Both the position numbers and the translations under genes were made by a program. This document shows positions 1 to 12,796 of a stretch of 64,000 bases of DNA, piece after piece; the first letter of the stretch is position 1, and every line of letters begins with the position of its first letter. Source of the DNA: Zeugodacus cucurbitae (lineage: Eukaryota; Arthropoda; Insecta; Diptera; Tephritidae). Location of the stretch: positions 18,331,501-18,395,500 of the forward strand of contig NC_071668.1 in assembly GCF_028554725.1 (NCBI RefSeq), written 5' to 3'. Below the pieces are notes generated by a model, which saw nothing but the letters and a program-made list of their open reading frames with translations, did not search any database and was not told where the DNA came from.

Positions 1-487
1 TGCTGCCGCTTAGAGAACCGGCACCACTGCCGCCGGGACCGCTACCGCCACGGCTGCTATTACCATCACGTGAGCCATTCTGTTGTTGCTGATGTTGAAG
101 TTGTTGTTGTTGATGTTGTGCCTGTTGCTGCTGTTGCTGCTGATGATGCATTAGCAGCGCTGTCGGATTCATACTGTGCGCCAACAGTATGCTATTGTTA
201 TTGTTATTATTGTGATGATAACTGGGGCTCAGTTTGTTGTGACGTGGACTATTGTTATTATTATTATTATTGTTGTTGTTATTACTATTGTGATTATTGT
301 TTGTCAAATTGGTGGCCACTGAAATGGTGTTCATGATTGTTTTGCTGCTGTTCGTAACCGGTGTGGGTGAACGTTCGCGCTTAACAGCCGCTAATACGGC
401 GCCATGCAGCGCAACGGCGGAGGAGGTAGACGAGGCAACACTATGTTCACTTGTGATCGATTGTGCATCGGCGGCGTTAGAATCCAT
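1..487 (-). CDS. First coding exon (partial) of a large poly-Asn/poly-Gln protein, probably a nuclear regulator
   Basis: Read on the minus strand, an ATG at 487-485 opens a frame of 162 codons that stays open to the left edge of the window, so the protein is partial. It begins MDSNAADAQSITSEHSV. A short basic stretch KRERSPTP lies near residue 36, an asparagine run at about 62-78, a second Asn/His stretch at about 90-97, glutamine/histidine runs at about 112-140, and a Gly/Ser-rich tail at about 145-162. Homopolymer Asn and Gln tracts in a first exon are typical of Drosophila-type transcription factors and RNA regulators, so that role is inferred; no folded domain is visible in this part and I do not recognise the gene. 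Plus-strand frames here are shadows of the repeats. The ATG is the first in frame after an apparent fly-type leader. Coding is well supported by the codon-level structure; function is not. Confidence 0.75.
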   Translation of the reverse strand, partial: MDSNAADAQSITSEHSVASSTSSAVALHGAVLAAVKRERSPTPVTNSSKTIMNTISVATNLTNNNHNSNNNNNNNNNNNSPRHNKLSPSYHHNNNNNNSILLAHSMNPTALLMHHQQQQQQQAQHQQQQLQHQQQQNGSRDGNSSRGGSGPGGSGAGSLSGS

Positions 488-745
488 GCTTTGTCACATG
501 CAACACTGAACGGATTTTTTTTCTCTCTGTGTGTGACCGTTATTTATTGATTTTTTAACTTTTTTAATATTAATTGTGTTTTGCTACACTTTTGTGGATA
601 ACTGTAGATTTTTCTTGGTATTTCAGTTGTTTCTTTTACAATATCACTTAACAGCACTACAATTAGTTTTAATGTATTTATTTGCACGTCTGTTTTACAC
701 TTTTTAGTTTTGTGTTTTTGAACGTTATTTATGACACTGAAATTA
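488..745 (-). promoter_or_regulatory. Putative leader and initiator of the poly-Asn/Gln gene
   Basis: Upstream of the ATG at 487 the minus strand reads as a purine-rich fly 5' leader with many AAAC/AAAGTG words and no long frame. An initiator match TCAGTG occurs with its A at 738, which would give a leader of about 250 nt, and a TATAAT-like stretch lies about 30 bases further upstream. A second TCAGTG lies only about 20 nt from the ATG (near 507-512). Neither start is proven, and a 3' splice site near 509 (ttcag) is an alternative. Confidence 0.33.
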
Positions 746-1194
746 TTTTAAAATATTCATATTATAATTTTGTTATAACGCAAAATTAAAAATAAAATTT
801 TCAGCTCTCAAATAAGTTGATAGTTTGATGATAGATGTGAGCTAGAAAACTTTATAAGGACGTATTTCTCTGACGTCAGAGTACTGTATATTGAATTGAG
901 AAGACTTTCTAGGCTTTCAAAAATAAAAATTAATTATGATCCATTTATATAAATTATTATTTTGTATCGAATGCTTTCAAATAGCTTGACTTATCTTAAA
1001 ATTTTAATTTTCAGAAAGGTTCTTTATATAGAAAGTGTTGTTACAATGAAGAAAAAAATGATGTGTTTTTAAAAGTGTCTAAACCTCAAAAACACTTTAT
1101 TAACTTATATTTGCTAGTATTTAACGTTCTTAAGTGAGTAAATGGTTTTCATGGCTCGAAAAATCTATTTTTTGATTAGCTTATTGAGTTCATT
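746..1194. other. AT-rich DNA without recognisable content
   Basis: No open frame, RNA gene or repeat boundary recognised. It would lie just upstream of the minus-strand gene if the initiator at 738 is used. Confidence 0.4.
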
Positions 1195-1500
1195 AAACGT
1201 CTCTAGAATAGTGTTCTAAACTTTCAAGTCGTTCCAAGTAATAGTTTTGGAGATGCAGTATGAAGAAGTTGCTGGACTGGTACTAAAAACTTCAAACGAC
1301 TTTTGAAAACTGTGTTTTTAAAGTCGGTTGTCAAGATTTCACGGGAACTACTCAACCGATCTTGATAAAAGTTTCTACAGATCTTAAAGGTAAATATTAC
1401 AAGAACTTGGATGCATAATTTTTTTCAATTGCAACTAGTTCTGGTTTAAAGTCTTAACTATACATGAGTATCGCCGGAGATCAAAGATTTCGATAATCAC
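1195..1500 (+). repeat. Degenerate dispersed repeat, copy A
   Basis: This stretch matches the reverse complement of 7370-7710. Shared words in the same order include gtctctagaat, taatagttttggagat, cggttgt and a block like gaactactcaaccgatct. The last block resembles the 'cgaccgatttcaatgaaact' phrase of other fly repeats. No coding capacity. Class unknown. Confidence 0.5.
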
Positions 1501-2430
1501 TCTATAAGACAATAATAACTTCGAATTAAATATTTCATTTTTATTATTAAAAAGAAGAGAAGATGGGAAAAAAGTTTTTAACTTTTTTCCAAATTCCCTT
1601 ACACAGGTGATTTTTAAGTGCTTTCAAAGTGTTTTCATTTTCGGTATTTTTACACAGATAATTAGGAAAATATATGCTTAAAAATCCATTCCGTTGCAAA
1701 TCATTTTCAAAAAAATATTTCAAATTTCATTTAAAAAATATTTAGTCTACACTTAACATGACACTACAAGAACTGTTTAATAGAAAAATAATAATAATAG
1801 TCAAGCATTCTTTAATATAATTTAGATAAGCTCCAGAAGCAAAGCGCACTTCTTCAATGATTTTTTGTTCATAAAAATGGCAACAAAAAATATTTCAATA
1901 ATTCATATTAATTTACATATTGTATTTCATTTTAATTTGAATTTATTATTTAGTTTTAACTTAGTATAATTTTTTCAAGTTTTTCATATAGTTATTTAAC
2001 ACTATATAATATTTGCGAAAAATTGAATATTTCATAACTGATGACAAACCAATCTGATATTTCTTAATTAAAATAACAACGCACGGAATTAATTCGAAGA
2101 TATTTAAATTCTATTAAATAATATTCTATTGCTTTATTAACGCATCGATTAAAATTTGTTCTTCAACCGCAAGCCAATTAATTATATTAATTATTATTGT
2201 AACTAATTTTTTTATTCATATGTATCACTAATTAGTTTTAGCACTCACAATTATTTCGCATAAATAAAAATACAACGCAATTTTCTAAAACCGCACAAAC
2301 ACTATAAATCCAATTAACCAATCGCAATTCGTTTGAATATTAAACACCAATAGTTGTTTTTTATTTAATATTAGCAAATCAGCACTAACGATTAGTCGAG
2401 CGCATTGAAAAGTATGCATTCACAATTCGA
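1501..2430. other. AT-rich DNA without recognisable content
   Basis: Long A/T runs and no frame worth calling. Nothing seen beyond simple AT-rich sequence. Confidence 0.4.
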
Positions 2431-3620
2431 ATTTACCGCATTTAATATTTAACTACCGCACCGTCGGCGTGTCACTGCGCGTATGAGAGAGGACGACAAA
2501 TGATTGCAGACAGTCACAGAAACACACGGTGAAAATACGAATGCGATTGCGATTCCGAATACGAATACAATGCGCACTCACATACTAGTTGGTAAATAGA
2601 CGCGTTGTGCGCCGCCCAAATATACAATCAGCAAACAGTCGAACAGGCAGTAGCAAACGTAGCAACAGCAACAACAATAGCAGTAATGAAATATACAGCA
2701 ATGTGGGGAATATAAGCGGATATACCCACACTCACACACACACACACACAAGCGCGCAGGGACAAACAACAATTACATTACATACACAATCGCAATTGCA
2801 GAAGGAACCGAAACGAAAAAATGAAATTTGATAGAAGAAAAATACGACAACTGCTAGAGTCGCAACGACGATGATGACGACGACGATGGCAACCACCAAC
2901 GAGAACGCCAACAGCGTCGCTTGTATGACGTCGACTGCATTGAGCATGACTGCGACGCTAGCAGCAGCCGCAGCAGCTGCGACAGTGAGAAATGACATTC
3001 AATCAGTTGCGTCGGAAATGGGAGAAATGATTGTGATTGCTGCGCGGTTGTCGCATCGATTCATTTCATTTCGTGGCAATTCGATTCGTTTACATATGTG
3101 TGTGGCAAACGGAACACTTTATGTACGTTTGAAGAGGGGAAATGCTTGTGGTTGTAATATTTTATTTTTTTATTATTTTATTTTAAAAATGTTGTTGTTG
3201 GGAGTGTGTGTAAAGAAAGTGTTGTTTGGTGAGTTTGGGGTGGTTTTTGTTGTTGACAATACAATTGGAATTGAAATACATACATATGTATGCAAGTATT
3301 TATATAAATATATGTATGTACATATAATTGGAAGAAGAAGGTATTGGTTTGTACACAATATATGGAGCCTGTAGGGTATTTTGTGTGGCGCTCGCCTTAT
3401 TCGGCAATACCGTTGGGATGACAAAATCTTGGCATTGGCTGCGTATTGCTGTTGTTGTTGCTGTTTTTTGTTTTTTTTTTCACTGCACTTGGCGTTGATT
3501 TGTCACTGGCTGCTGATTGAGTAAACTGTTGGTTTGTTGACTTGACATTGATATGCTTAGTTTGGATTTCATAAAGAAGGTGTGCAATTAATAAATTGTT
3601 ATTGATTGTTAAAATTAGAT
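2431..3620. other. Mixed-composition block, possibly upstream exon or regulatory DNA of the minus-strand gene
   Basis: Base composition rises here relative to both flanks, with CG-containing words, CAG/AAC triplet runs, a (CA)n tract and GCA/GCT triplet runs. On the minus strand a GTGAGT donor-like site occurs near 2581, so an untranslated upstream exon is conceivable. The frames on both strands (for example 2871-3374 plus) follow from triplet runs and carry no recognisable domain, so I do not call them genes. Confidence 0.3.
2727..2751. repeat. (CA)n microsatellite
   Basis: Nearly pure CA dinucleotide run with one CT interruption near its left end. Confidence 0.85.
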
Positions 3621-5030
3621 TTTCTTTGATTTATTTTTGCTTGTCGAAATTCTCAAGAACTTATTTTTTTTTTTTTCATTTTTAAGGATTTGTATATTAT
3701 TTTTTATTATTTATCTTTTTTTTTATTTAATTTTATATGATTTATGCTTATGCTGTGTTATTTTATGTTTGACAGATATATTTTATTGAACGATTTTCAT
3801 TAGTATCACGGAGTGAGCATATGAAGTGAAATTAAACTTAATCTGAAGCTTCAAAAGGAGTTCATAGACTTCTATAGGGACTTGCTTAAATTGTAGTGCG
3901 CAAAAAGCCAATTAATTATAAAAAGAACTTGATAGACGTACATATATACATGCACATCATTTTAAAAATTTCAATTTTATTTTGTAATAATGGAACAATC
4001 AATGGAATAGTGAAGTCTTCGTAGTTAGAAAGGGTTTGTTTTTGGCAATTTAGTAGTTAGTGATTTTTGTCTTTATAATTTTGGAAAAATTGCTCTCTCA
4101 TGCTTCAACGATAATTTTTACTATTGCAATAGATGAATTAAGTAACTACATATATGTATATACACTTTTCAATTAAATTTTTTTATAATTATGTTTTAAT
4201 TTTTATTTATTTTCTTCGATTTGTCACACAAACGTATTTTTGAATTTTAGTATACTATTTAAGTTTGACTCAATTAAATTTAATATTTATTTGAATTAAA
4301 TTCATAAATACAAATTAAGGTTTATTATATAGAAATATTTTTCATTGATTGAGGATTTTATTCACTAAATCTAATAATACTTTAAATATAGTTTTTCGAG
4401 CTCTAAATCTTTTGATCTGCCTAAAATCTAATATATTCATTAATAAATGTTAATATTAAATATTTTATTAAATTTAGTTTCCTAATAATCATATTTCTGA
4501 TACTCAGTTCATTGGTTTGGTTTTATTATGGTGAAAATAAAGTAGAAAGAAAGTTCTGATAGATTAGATTGACCCGGAAATCCAATATCAGAATATCAAT
4601 GTGAAAAATGGGAAGCCTGAACATTTTATTTTGTACAAAAATAAAATATCAGCTTAAGTTGGCTTACACGTTTCTTTTTGATTTTTTGGGAAAAATAACA
4701 TATAATTTACTGGCATCTTCTATCAATAAACGCTTTGTTGATTATAACTAATACTTTAATATCTACTATTCATATTTTCAATTTTAATGTTTATTTATCT
4801 GCTTTATCATTATTTATATTTAGGTGGAGTAAATTTAATTGCTTTTCAAAATAATCTGTTTTCACTTATTACTTTTTTTGTATTCTTAAAAAAAATGTAA
4901 ATTATTTTTCATCTGTAGTTTATTATTGTTTGAAATATGTTTTTGTATTTTTGCACATTTTTCTTTGTGTCACTGAATTGTTTTTTGCATTTTTTTAAAA
5001 TAAATTTCCAGCAATAGCATATAATTTTCA
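3621..5030. other. AT-rich DNA without recognisable content
   Basis: Poly-T stretches, TACATATATGTA words near 3943 and 4149, no supported frame. Confidence 0.4.
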
Positions 5031-6480
5031 CAAACACCAATCAAAATGCTTATTTATTTTAACACAAATCGTAATCGAATTAAATAAAAATCCGCACAAA
5101 CACCAACCGATTAACATTTGTCAGAGTTGCTGTTGCCGACACCGCTCACTTGACAAATGCCGCCTATTGGCGACGGCAAACACAGCGCACAACAATTTCA
5201 CGCACACACACACACATACGCACAAAAAATACTGAACCATTTACACTACAACACCGTGCCTCTATTAACAACAACGATTACTCACAACATGAACCGAATA
5301 ACGAAATTGCTTACACTCTAGCAGCCAAACCGAACGAAACACATGCCACGAACGTGCGGCAACGGCAATGGCAACGCAAACGCAACGCGACGAGTAGAAC
5401 GAGTTGTAGTGGAGCGCGCACAGCAAAATTTTTATTGCATTACCTTCGCTTACGAATGACAAATTCGTAATGAAACCGATTTGAAATGTGTGCTGGCTGC
5501 CGTTGCGCGAGCATGAGCGACGCTGTGCAACAACAGCAATAACACAACACACATCTGTATACCTATATATGTATATTTCCCCAATTGTATCTGCAACTGT
5601 ATATTTCGAGAAATGGATGAACGGAGTGCGGCTGTAGCTGTAACTGTGTGTTTGCATTGCTAAGCACATATATACAGACATATGAATGTGTGTATTTGTA
5701 TTTGTAATTGCGGCATATAGCATTTGTATTATGAGTGGTTAGAGGGGCATTGAAGTTGAGCATACGACGATGACTACGTTTGTGGCATGTGCTTTTTGGG
5801 TGGAAGTAGAAGCAGAAGTAATGGGAGGGTGAGAGCAGTATTGCTTGGTAGCGGAGGTGAGCGCATGGCAGGCAAAAGAGCGAACGTACTACGTTTGTGG
5901 AGGAATAGAGAAATCAATGTGGATACTTGGGGAGAGGTGTATAACGTTTTTTTTTCTGTTCGGTTGCCTGTGGCAAGAGCGCAGGCAGCAGGTAGGAAAA
6001 ATATATGTGTGTTGTTTACTAGTGTTTGCTTTGCTTTTCATTTGATGTTGTTGTTGTTGTGACACTACGATTGCATTGCGAACGATTCGTATCTCGCTAT
6101 TCGCGTTATGACAATCAGTGAATATATAACTATGTATATATTATACAATACGAATGTATGAATTGTGCATACGAATTGCGAGTGTACGAATGGGAATGCG
6201 AGACAGCCATGAGAATGAGCATGGTAATATCAATATATATCTGCTTGAGAGTTGGCATGGCAGATGGGCGTACGCGTTTCAATTGCATGTGTAGCATACG
6301 AGTGTGCGTTTGTTTGTTTGTGGAGTGACAAAATATAGGCACACTCAGTGTGCGAGTGCGAGATGGCATGTGTGAACAACAAATAAACAGTTGTATAGCA
6401 ATTGAAATGGAATCGGAACGAAAACAAAATTACCACAAGTAACGAATTGTATTTATACAATACAACAATACGTTTGCAAT
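5031..6480. other. Mixed-composition non-coding block
   Basis: Less AT-rich than its flanks, with CACACACACA near 5203, CGCAACGCAA-type words near 5375 and several long but unconvincing frames on both strands (5150-5470 plus, 5265-5723 minus, 6230-6544 minus). None has a domain, and each is rich in Tyr/Cys/His codons produced by CA and TA repeats. Could contain regulatory DNA; nothing specific seen. Confidence 0.35.
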
Positions 6481-7369
6481 GACAATACTTCGGGCGAAAT
6501 TCGTATATGCGGATAAGTGAGATTGTGTGGATTTGCAACCCCAATTACGCTCCAAGTCACATTACTATAAAAATACAATGAAAACTGAGACAGCAACTGT
6601 AGGAAATATTGGTAAAGTAAGATTATCAGACTGTTTTCATTTGTATTTGCAGATGTATTTCGGTAAGACGATGTGTGCTCGATGATTTTTATAATATACA
6701 TATATGTACATATAAATATTTTTGTATATAACAATACGAAATGCTGCAGACATTAAGAAGTGTTATATAACACAAGGAATGTGTAAATCTCAAATGTTTA
6801 TTATTTTACAGCCGTGAACAAAAAATTAGAATTCATAAAACAAATCAATATATCTAATAATCACACAAAACTATGCTTACTTGAAGTTTTAACATTTCTA
6901 AAAATTTTAAAAATAATTTTAGAGACTGAGCAATAGAATATATTCTAAAAATCAATAAAGTTAAATATTTTTGATATCAATGCAAAAGCTTCTCTTCGGC
7001 TACTTTTAGAGTACTTTTTTTATCAAAATGTACAAAGGTTTAATAAAATATTTTTAAATTGTTGAGAAATTGGACTTCGTATAAAAAGAAGCAGTTTATT
7101 CCTTCAAAAGGGCATTATTGAAATACATTTTGATGTAAAAGGCAATTAGAAGGCATTAATTGCATCGGTTCCGTCCAAAAAAATAACAGTATATTTTAAT
7201 TTTTTTTATTTAAATAAAGATAAATGTAATTAGATAATTTTTCCAGAACAATATTAAAAACTCTGCCTTGTGAAGTCATTCCAGGTGAACCCTCGGGGTA
7301 AAAGTTGTGCCCGCCTTGAAAGCCTAATGCTTAGTAAAATTATTTGAAGTAAAGATACAGAATACTAAA
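6481..7369. other. AT-rich DNA without recognisable content
   Basis: No frame or repeat boundary recognised. Confidence 0.4.
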
Positions 7370-7710
7370 ACTTGTACGAAGAAAAAGAAATTTAGATTGG
7401 ATTTTTTGCAGAGCTTTTTACGAAGAAAATGTCATAATTTACGCGGTATTTTTTAAATAATTGCAATTGAAAAAAAGAAAAGACCTGTCTTGAATTTCAT
7501 CGAAATCGGTGGAATAGTTCTTGAGAAATCATAACAACCGCATTAAAAAACACCGTTTTAAGAAAAACACGTTTAAAGAATTGAGTGACGAGCCCAGCTG
7601 ACCCAAACAGCGCAACTACTTCACAGTGTATCTCCAAAACTATTACTCGGATCGACTTAAAATCTTGGGATAATATTCTAGAGATGTTGTAGAGACAATG
7701 AAAAATCGAA
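7370..7710 (-). repeat. Degenerate dispersed repeat, copy B (inverted relative to 1195-1500)
   Basis: The reverse complement of this stretch follows 1195-1500 through atctctagaatat, ccgagtaatagttttggaga, gcggttgt and gaactattccaccgatttc. The two copies are about 6 kb apart in opposite orientation. No terminal repeats or target duplication are obvious, so the class stays open. Confidence 0.5.
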
Positions 7711-9984
7711 TTAATTTAGTTAAAAATCATATTCGGTAATATTTATTTTTTTCTTTAAGTATTTTCTTTGTACAAATTTTTTGTAATTATTTTGATCATG
7801 GGAGTAATTACATCTAAATAATTTTCACTCTTATTAGCATTCTTTGTCTTAATTTATTGAACTCAGCTGTGATTATATATGAAACTTTAAAAAATAGCAT
7901 TTTAAATAACTAAAAATTACATACATACATACATATCCACTTAAGCATACAGTATATATAAGAATATGTATGTATATACACTCACACCAAACCCACTTTT
8001 GAACAACCAAATCCAATGAGAAACGGCAATGCTGGGGAGAGCAACGGTAAGTTAAATAGGAACATTTACATGAAGCAAAACAAAAAACAAAAAAGTGCAT
8101 AACAAATCAACGAATGAACCAACGAAAAACGATTGAACGGCAATGATATCTGCAACTGCTACTGGGGAAGAAAGGCAACGGCAACAGAGTCAGAATTAGA
8201 GGTTGAGGTATTGAGGCAGCAGTAGCAGAGAAGCAGAAGGAAGATGCTGTTGTAATAGAGAAAGCAGTGGCGGCAGCGCTATTGATAAGGACCTTGCAGC
8301 GAACGAAGCAGCGACGGCGACTGCGACTGCGACAGCGACACTGCCAAAGCTACTTGTCTGCCTTTTATTACTTTACACTCGGCTCGGCTTACAAATGAAT
8401 TATACATATCATTGAAATATTTGCTGCAGAATCTTCGTTTGCTCTTCTGACAGACGTATGCCAAGTGTGGAAGTAAGACAAAAATACAGAAATACATACA
8501 GACATACAGACATCCATACATTTGCACATAAACACAAGCAGCGGTGTTTTTTTTTTAAGGGTCGCCCGTCAATACAGCAAAGAAAATAAAAATACAAATA
8601 AACATAAACGCCTGCAGACCATATTAATGCAGCAAAAAAAAATACAAAAACAAAAACAAAATATAAAACGATTTTCTGAAACGAAATGAATATGAAACAT
8701 ATGCGATTAATATACGAAAACGTAGCTATTTGAATTACCGTACACCACTACACATACAACGCTGGTGCGCCTTGCATACATACAGCATACACTCCACCAC
8801 TACACACTCGCAATAATCATTTACTATTTGTTCTCCAATTTGCCGTTTCGAATATGATTTCTATTTGTTTTATTACTTTATTTTCACTCTCAGTCGCTCT
8901 CGTACTCTTTCGATTGGTTTGTATTTCTTTTGCATTATTTTTCCAGACACGACACTCATTTCGCATATCATTTCGTTTCCACAGCCAGCTCGCCAACCAA
9001 CACACGCACTCTGTGTGCCCGAGCGCAGGCATCGCATTCGCACCTGGCTCGAGTTGGGTGCGTCTGTGTTGCGCTTTCATTCGCACTTGCTGTGGCAGGC
9101 GTAGCCCCGTGCATTGGAATAACGAACAACGTGACTCTCTCTCTCGCAATGCTCACTCAGTTGTCGGTATGCCTTGCGGTGTTTTGGTGTTTTTTTTATC
9201 GGTTGCTGGCGCACTGCGAGCAGGTGGGCTGCACCAATAAACATGCGCTTTTATTTACTTCTCTGCTTTCAAATGTTTCTGCGAGTTCATATTACTTTTC
9301 TATTTTTGTTTGCGTTGTTTAAATTTTGTTTTTTTCCTTTTCTGCTGAGTTTCTGAGTGGCGCCAGAAATGTCAATTGTATAGGAATTTGTGGCGTTATT
9401 GGTATTAAGGGGTGTTTCTCTCAGCACCACTTGAGTGGAGTGGGTTTACAATGTACGCGTGAAGCTTTATATATTCAATTGTATTGAGATAGACGGAAGG
9501 CATTTTTTAAGTAATTATAATTATTACGATTTTTAAATAAAATATTAAATAAGATAATATGTTCAAATACGTATGTAGATGTACATATATAAATACATGG
9601 TAGATACGTTATATAAATAAGTATGTAAATATATACAAACATACATATGCATGGCTGTCATTTCTATAGTCATAAGACAAATGTTTATCAAAAATTAATC
9701 CTGCTAAGCCAGAGCTCCTCCCCCTACCAGTGAAACTGAAATCGTATATATTGCATGCATTTGCACATACACACGTACATACAGTCATGTTCATTGAAAT
9801 ATTACTGATTTGTTAAATTACTTTAATTTATGGTTTAAGTCTTGAATCTGTATCCTAAGCCTTAGTTATATGATATGGGGTATATTTTAAAATTCTGCGT
9901 CGATAGAAAAATTTTAAATTTTGTATTATGCCCTGGTCGAAAAATTCGATTTTTGAAAGGAAATTTGTAAGAAATTTGACTTCT
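7711..9984. other. Non-coding DNA with ACAT microsatellites and one GC-richer block
   Basis: An (ACAT)n run lies at about 7918-7935. A stretch at about 8820-9350 is less AT-rich and yields overlapping long frames on both strands, none with a recognisable domain. TACATA-type words are common at 9560-9660. No gene supported. Confidence 0.4.
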
Positions 9985-10040
9985 ATTGCCGATTCAAGAG
10001 TTCGAGTTATGGAGAACTTCGAGTTATGGACGTTCAACTG
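9985..10040 (+). mobile_element. Truncated right end of the pogo-like MITE
   Basis: Matches the right end of the MITE at 12797-12933: attgccgattcaagagttcg, then a right terminus GTTCAACTG followed by TA. The terminal block is partly duplicated (ttcgagttatgg twice). No left terminus (CAGTTGAACTTCC) is visible, so this copy is broken. Confidence 0.55.
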
Positions 10041-10144
10041 TATATTAAAGAAGAAATGTAATTAATCTATTCTTAATTTCATATAAAAACCTCTGTGCTA
10101 AATAAAAAAAATTATATATTCTCCACAGAATGAAGCAATGAGTA

Positions 10145-10787
10145 GGGTAAAGTAGGCAAATATGGACTACGTGGTTAATATGGACCACCCAGTTATCTTG
10201 AAATCCAGTTGTTAAATCCTCCATTATTGTCGTTTGATTTCTTCGTCTATTCGCACAAACTGCCGCTGTTTGAATACATTGTTCAGCAAGTGCGGATACT
10301 CAGCACAGTTGCTGATAATTATTTGTACGTAAGGGAATTTTGATATATTGTGCAATGAATAAATTGACAAATAGTGTGGGTTTAATAAATAATTGCTAAT
10401 TTTTAATGAGTAGAGTTTAATAAATTAAACTCAGTTATATCCCCATCACATGTTGAGTGTAATATGGACTTCCACGGTTGAGGCTAATATAGATTATGGA
10501 TATTAAGTACTTAGCCTATCAACTGGCTGAAAAGCAATTATATTATGCACCCACTGGATGGGTTTGTGTTTAAAGAGCAACCCAAATTTGGCGTTCCGCT
10601 CTCCAACCGGAACTTCATTGCACGAGGTTTCATAAAATATGTTGGGAAAACTTTTTTTTGACATTCATTGAAAATGAAATTGAATTTTTGCTTTTTTTTA
10701 AGTTAATCAAATTAATTTGGTTGTATTATTGCATGTATCCGGTGAACACAAAAACAGATTGGTGGTCCATATTTGCCTACTTCACTA
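10145..10787. mobile_element. About 640-bp inverted-repeat DNA element without transposase
   Basis: The left end AAGTAGGCAAATATGGAC (10151-10168) is repeated in inverse as GTCCATATTTGCCTACTT (10765-10782), with partial pairing continuing to TA dinucleotides on either side. Internal copies of atatggac occur near 10187 and 10462. No internal frame is long enough for a transposase. TA flanks suggest the Tc1/mariner/pogo superfamily, which is inference. Confidence 0.6.
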
Positions 10788-12796
10788 TATACATTTTACT
10801 CAGACTTCACTTCTGAAAAAAAATTTTACAATTTTTTTGCACGTTTTTAAAAGCAACAAGATGTTCTCAACACAAAATTTTCCATATTTCGCTTTATATA
10901 ATCTCAAATATTATTTAAACAAAAAGGCTAAAGTAAAAGTAAAATATTATCTGGTCTTTAATTAAATTGAATAAGTTTTTATATAGAATGATATATGAAT
11001 GGATAAGACTAGGAGAAATCAAAGCCTTACCGAAAATTATACAGGCATATAACAAAAACAGTCATCAATTTCAAAAGGATCCTTTCATATATTCCTCAAA
11101 ATGCTCCTATTTGCCTATCCAGAGCTTTCCATTATCCTGGCACATAACAACCCTACAATTACTTCAACACACATACACTAACACAAAACTATGGCACATG
11201 ATGTGCCCACCTACATCCAGGCGCAGTAGAGGCAGCAAACAGTCGGCGCCGACGCCGCTCACATTTATTGGGAAAACATTTTAATATTTAAATTAAAAAA
11301 GCAAATGACAAATTGAGTTTTTCCTTTTCCAAATACTTGTGCGAACGAGATGGCAATGACAATGGCGCTAGCGTAAGTTTCATTCACTGCTCTGCGATAT
11401 CGTTACACAATACTTGAGTGTGCAGCCTTCGGCAGGAAAGCACTCTCTCGCTCTTTGCGCGCAACCAACAACATCTGCGTAACTGTAATCGGTGCCATAG
11501 CGGTCTACCTACATATGTACATACATATGTATATATTTTATGCTAGAAAGGAATATTTTGGGGAGCTTTCGTGGCACTAACAACAGCAACAACAACAGCG
11601 ACAGAACATTTGTACATTAAAAACGCAAGTCGTATTCCCTATTTCATATTTATATACAGACATACATACAGTTATATGTATTTTTACAACCCCAACAAAT
11701 ATCTGTCGGTTTGTGTGTCACTTGTCAATCGCTTTTCTGCTTGCCGCCCGACCCACCCAACGCCCCATGGATACTCGCACAGTCTCACTTTGACATCACA
11801 CATTCGTAGGGATGTGTATGGACGTATGTTGTATGTGTATTTGTGTTGCTCACGATTTTACTTTAGCTTTTGTGCTATTTATTTTAATTTCTTTTCTTGC
11901 CAATTTTGATTGTATTCTGAATGAGATGGCAATATTACTGGGAGGTGGCGTCGCGCTGCAATATTCGTTTGCTCTCTGTGTTCTGGTGGTGTTGTAGGTA
12001 CTGTTTGTTGTTTTTATTTTTGCTTTTGTGCATATAGAACTAAAATTCATTTTCTTTTTAGATTTCTTATTCCAATGAAGTATACATACATATGTATTGT
12101 ATATATAGGGATTGAAGCCGTCGTAACCTTATTACCCAAGAGGAAACTAATTTAAATCGTAGAAAAGCTTTAAAGATTTCAAAAACGGGATCATTGCGGT
12201 TCTCATTGGTAGAAGGTTCGCATAACAGTTAAATATAAAGGAATATTTGCGTAGGATAAGTTTTTACCATTGTTTTCAAATACAAATATTGAAAGAAGAA
12301 AACAACCTAACACATAGCATAAGCTTAAGCCGTTCATATGTATATATACATATACATATATGTATATCTTTGTATATATTTAATTTATGCCTTTAAAGAA
12401 ATTGTATAAACCTTTGCCACCATTTTGTTTTCAAATACTGTCACTACGTACCCAACAATCGCAATTTCAATGGTATAATTTCGGTCCTTATGGACATATG
12501 TATGTGTATAAATGGTATGTATAATCATTAGGGTAGTCCAAAAAAAAATTTAATTTAATATAATTAAAGTTAAAAAATTGTAAATATTCCAAATTTGATA
12601 TTTTTCAAATCGAAATTACATAATTCGGAATAATTTCGTAAAAATATGTTTCATAGTGAAAATCAGTAATATTAGTAATGAATAAATAACACTGTAACGA
12701 CATTTGGCTAGGTATTCGACTAAAGCATTTTTTTCCGCGAGAGTGGGTCATAAATGAAAGGTAAACTTTCCGAAATTAGGCTCCAATATCAGAATA
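10788..12796. other. Non-coding DNA with TACATATGTA words
   Basis: Repeated TACATATGTA near 11515-11530 and 12080-12095, and TATATACATATACATATATG near 12340-12370. A less AT-rich block lies at about 11200-12000. Frames such as 11571-11909 plus carry no domain and are not called. Confidence 0.4.

Noticed and set aside
2871..3374. 167-codon plus-strand frame with poly-Ala
   Set aside because: Its first part comes from GCA/ACG triplet runs and its second part is Phe/Leu/Val/Tyr-rich translation of T-rich DNA; no domain, and overlapping frames exist on the other strand.
5150..5723. Overlapping 106- and 152-codon frames on opposite strands
   Set aside because: Both arise from CA- and CGCAA-rich simple sequence, with no recognisable motif and no supported start context.
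8817..9330. Several overlapping frames of 60-130 codons on both strands
   Set aside because: Six overlapping frames in the same 500 bases point to a stop-poor composition, not to a gene; none has a domain.
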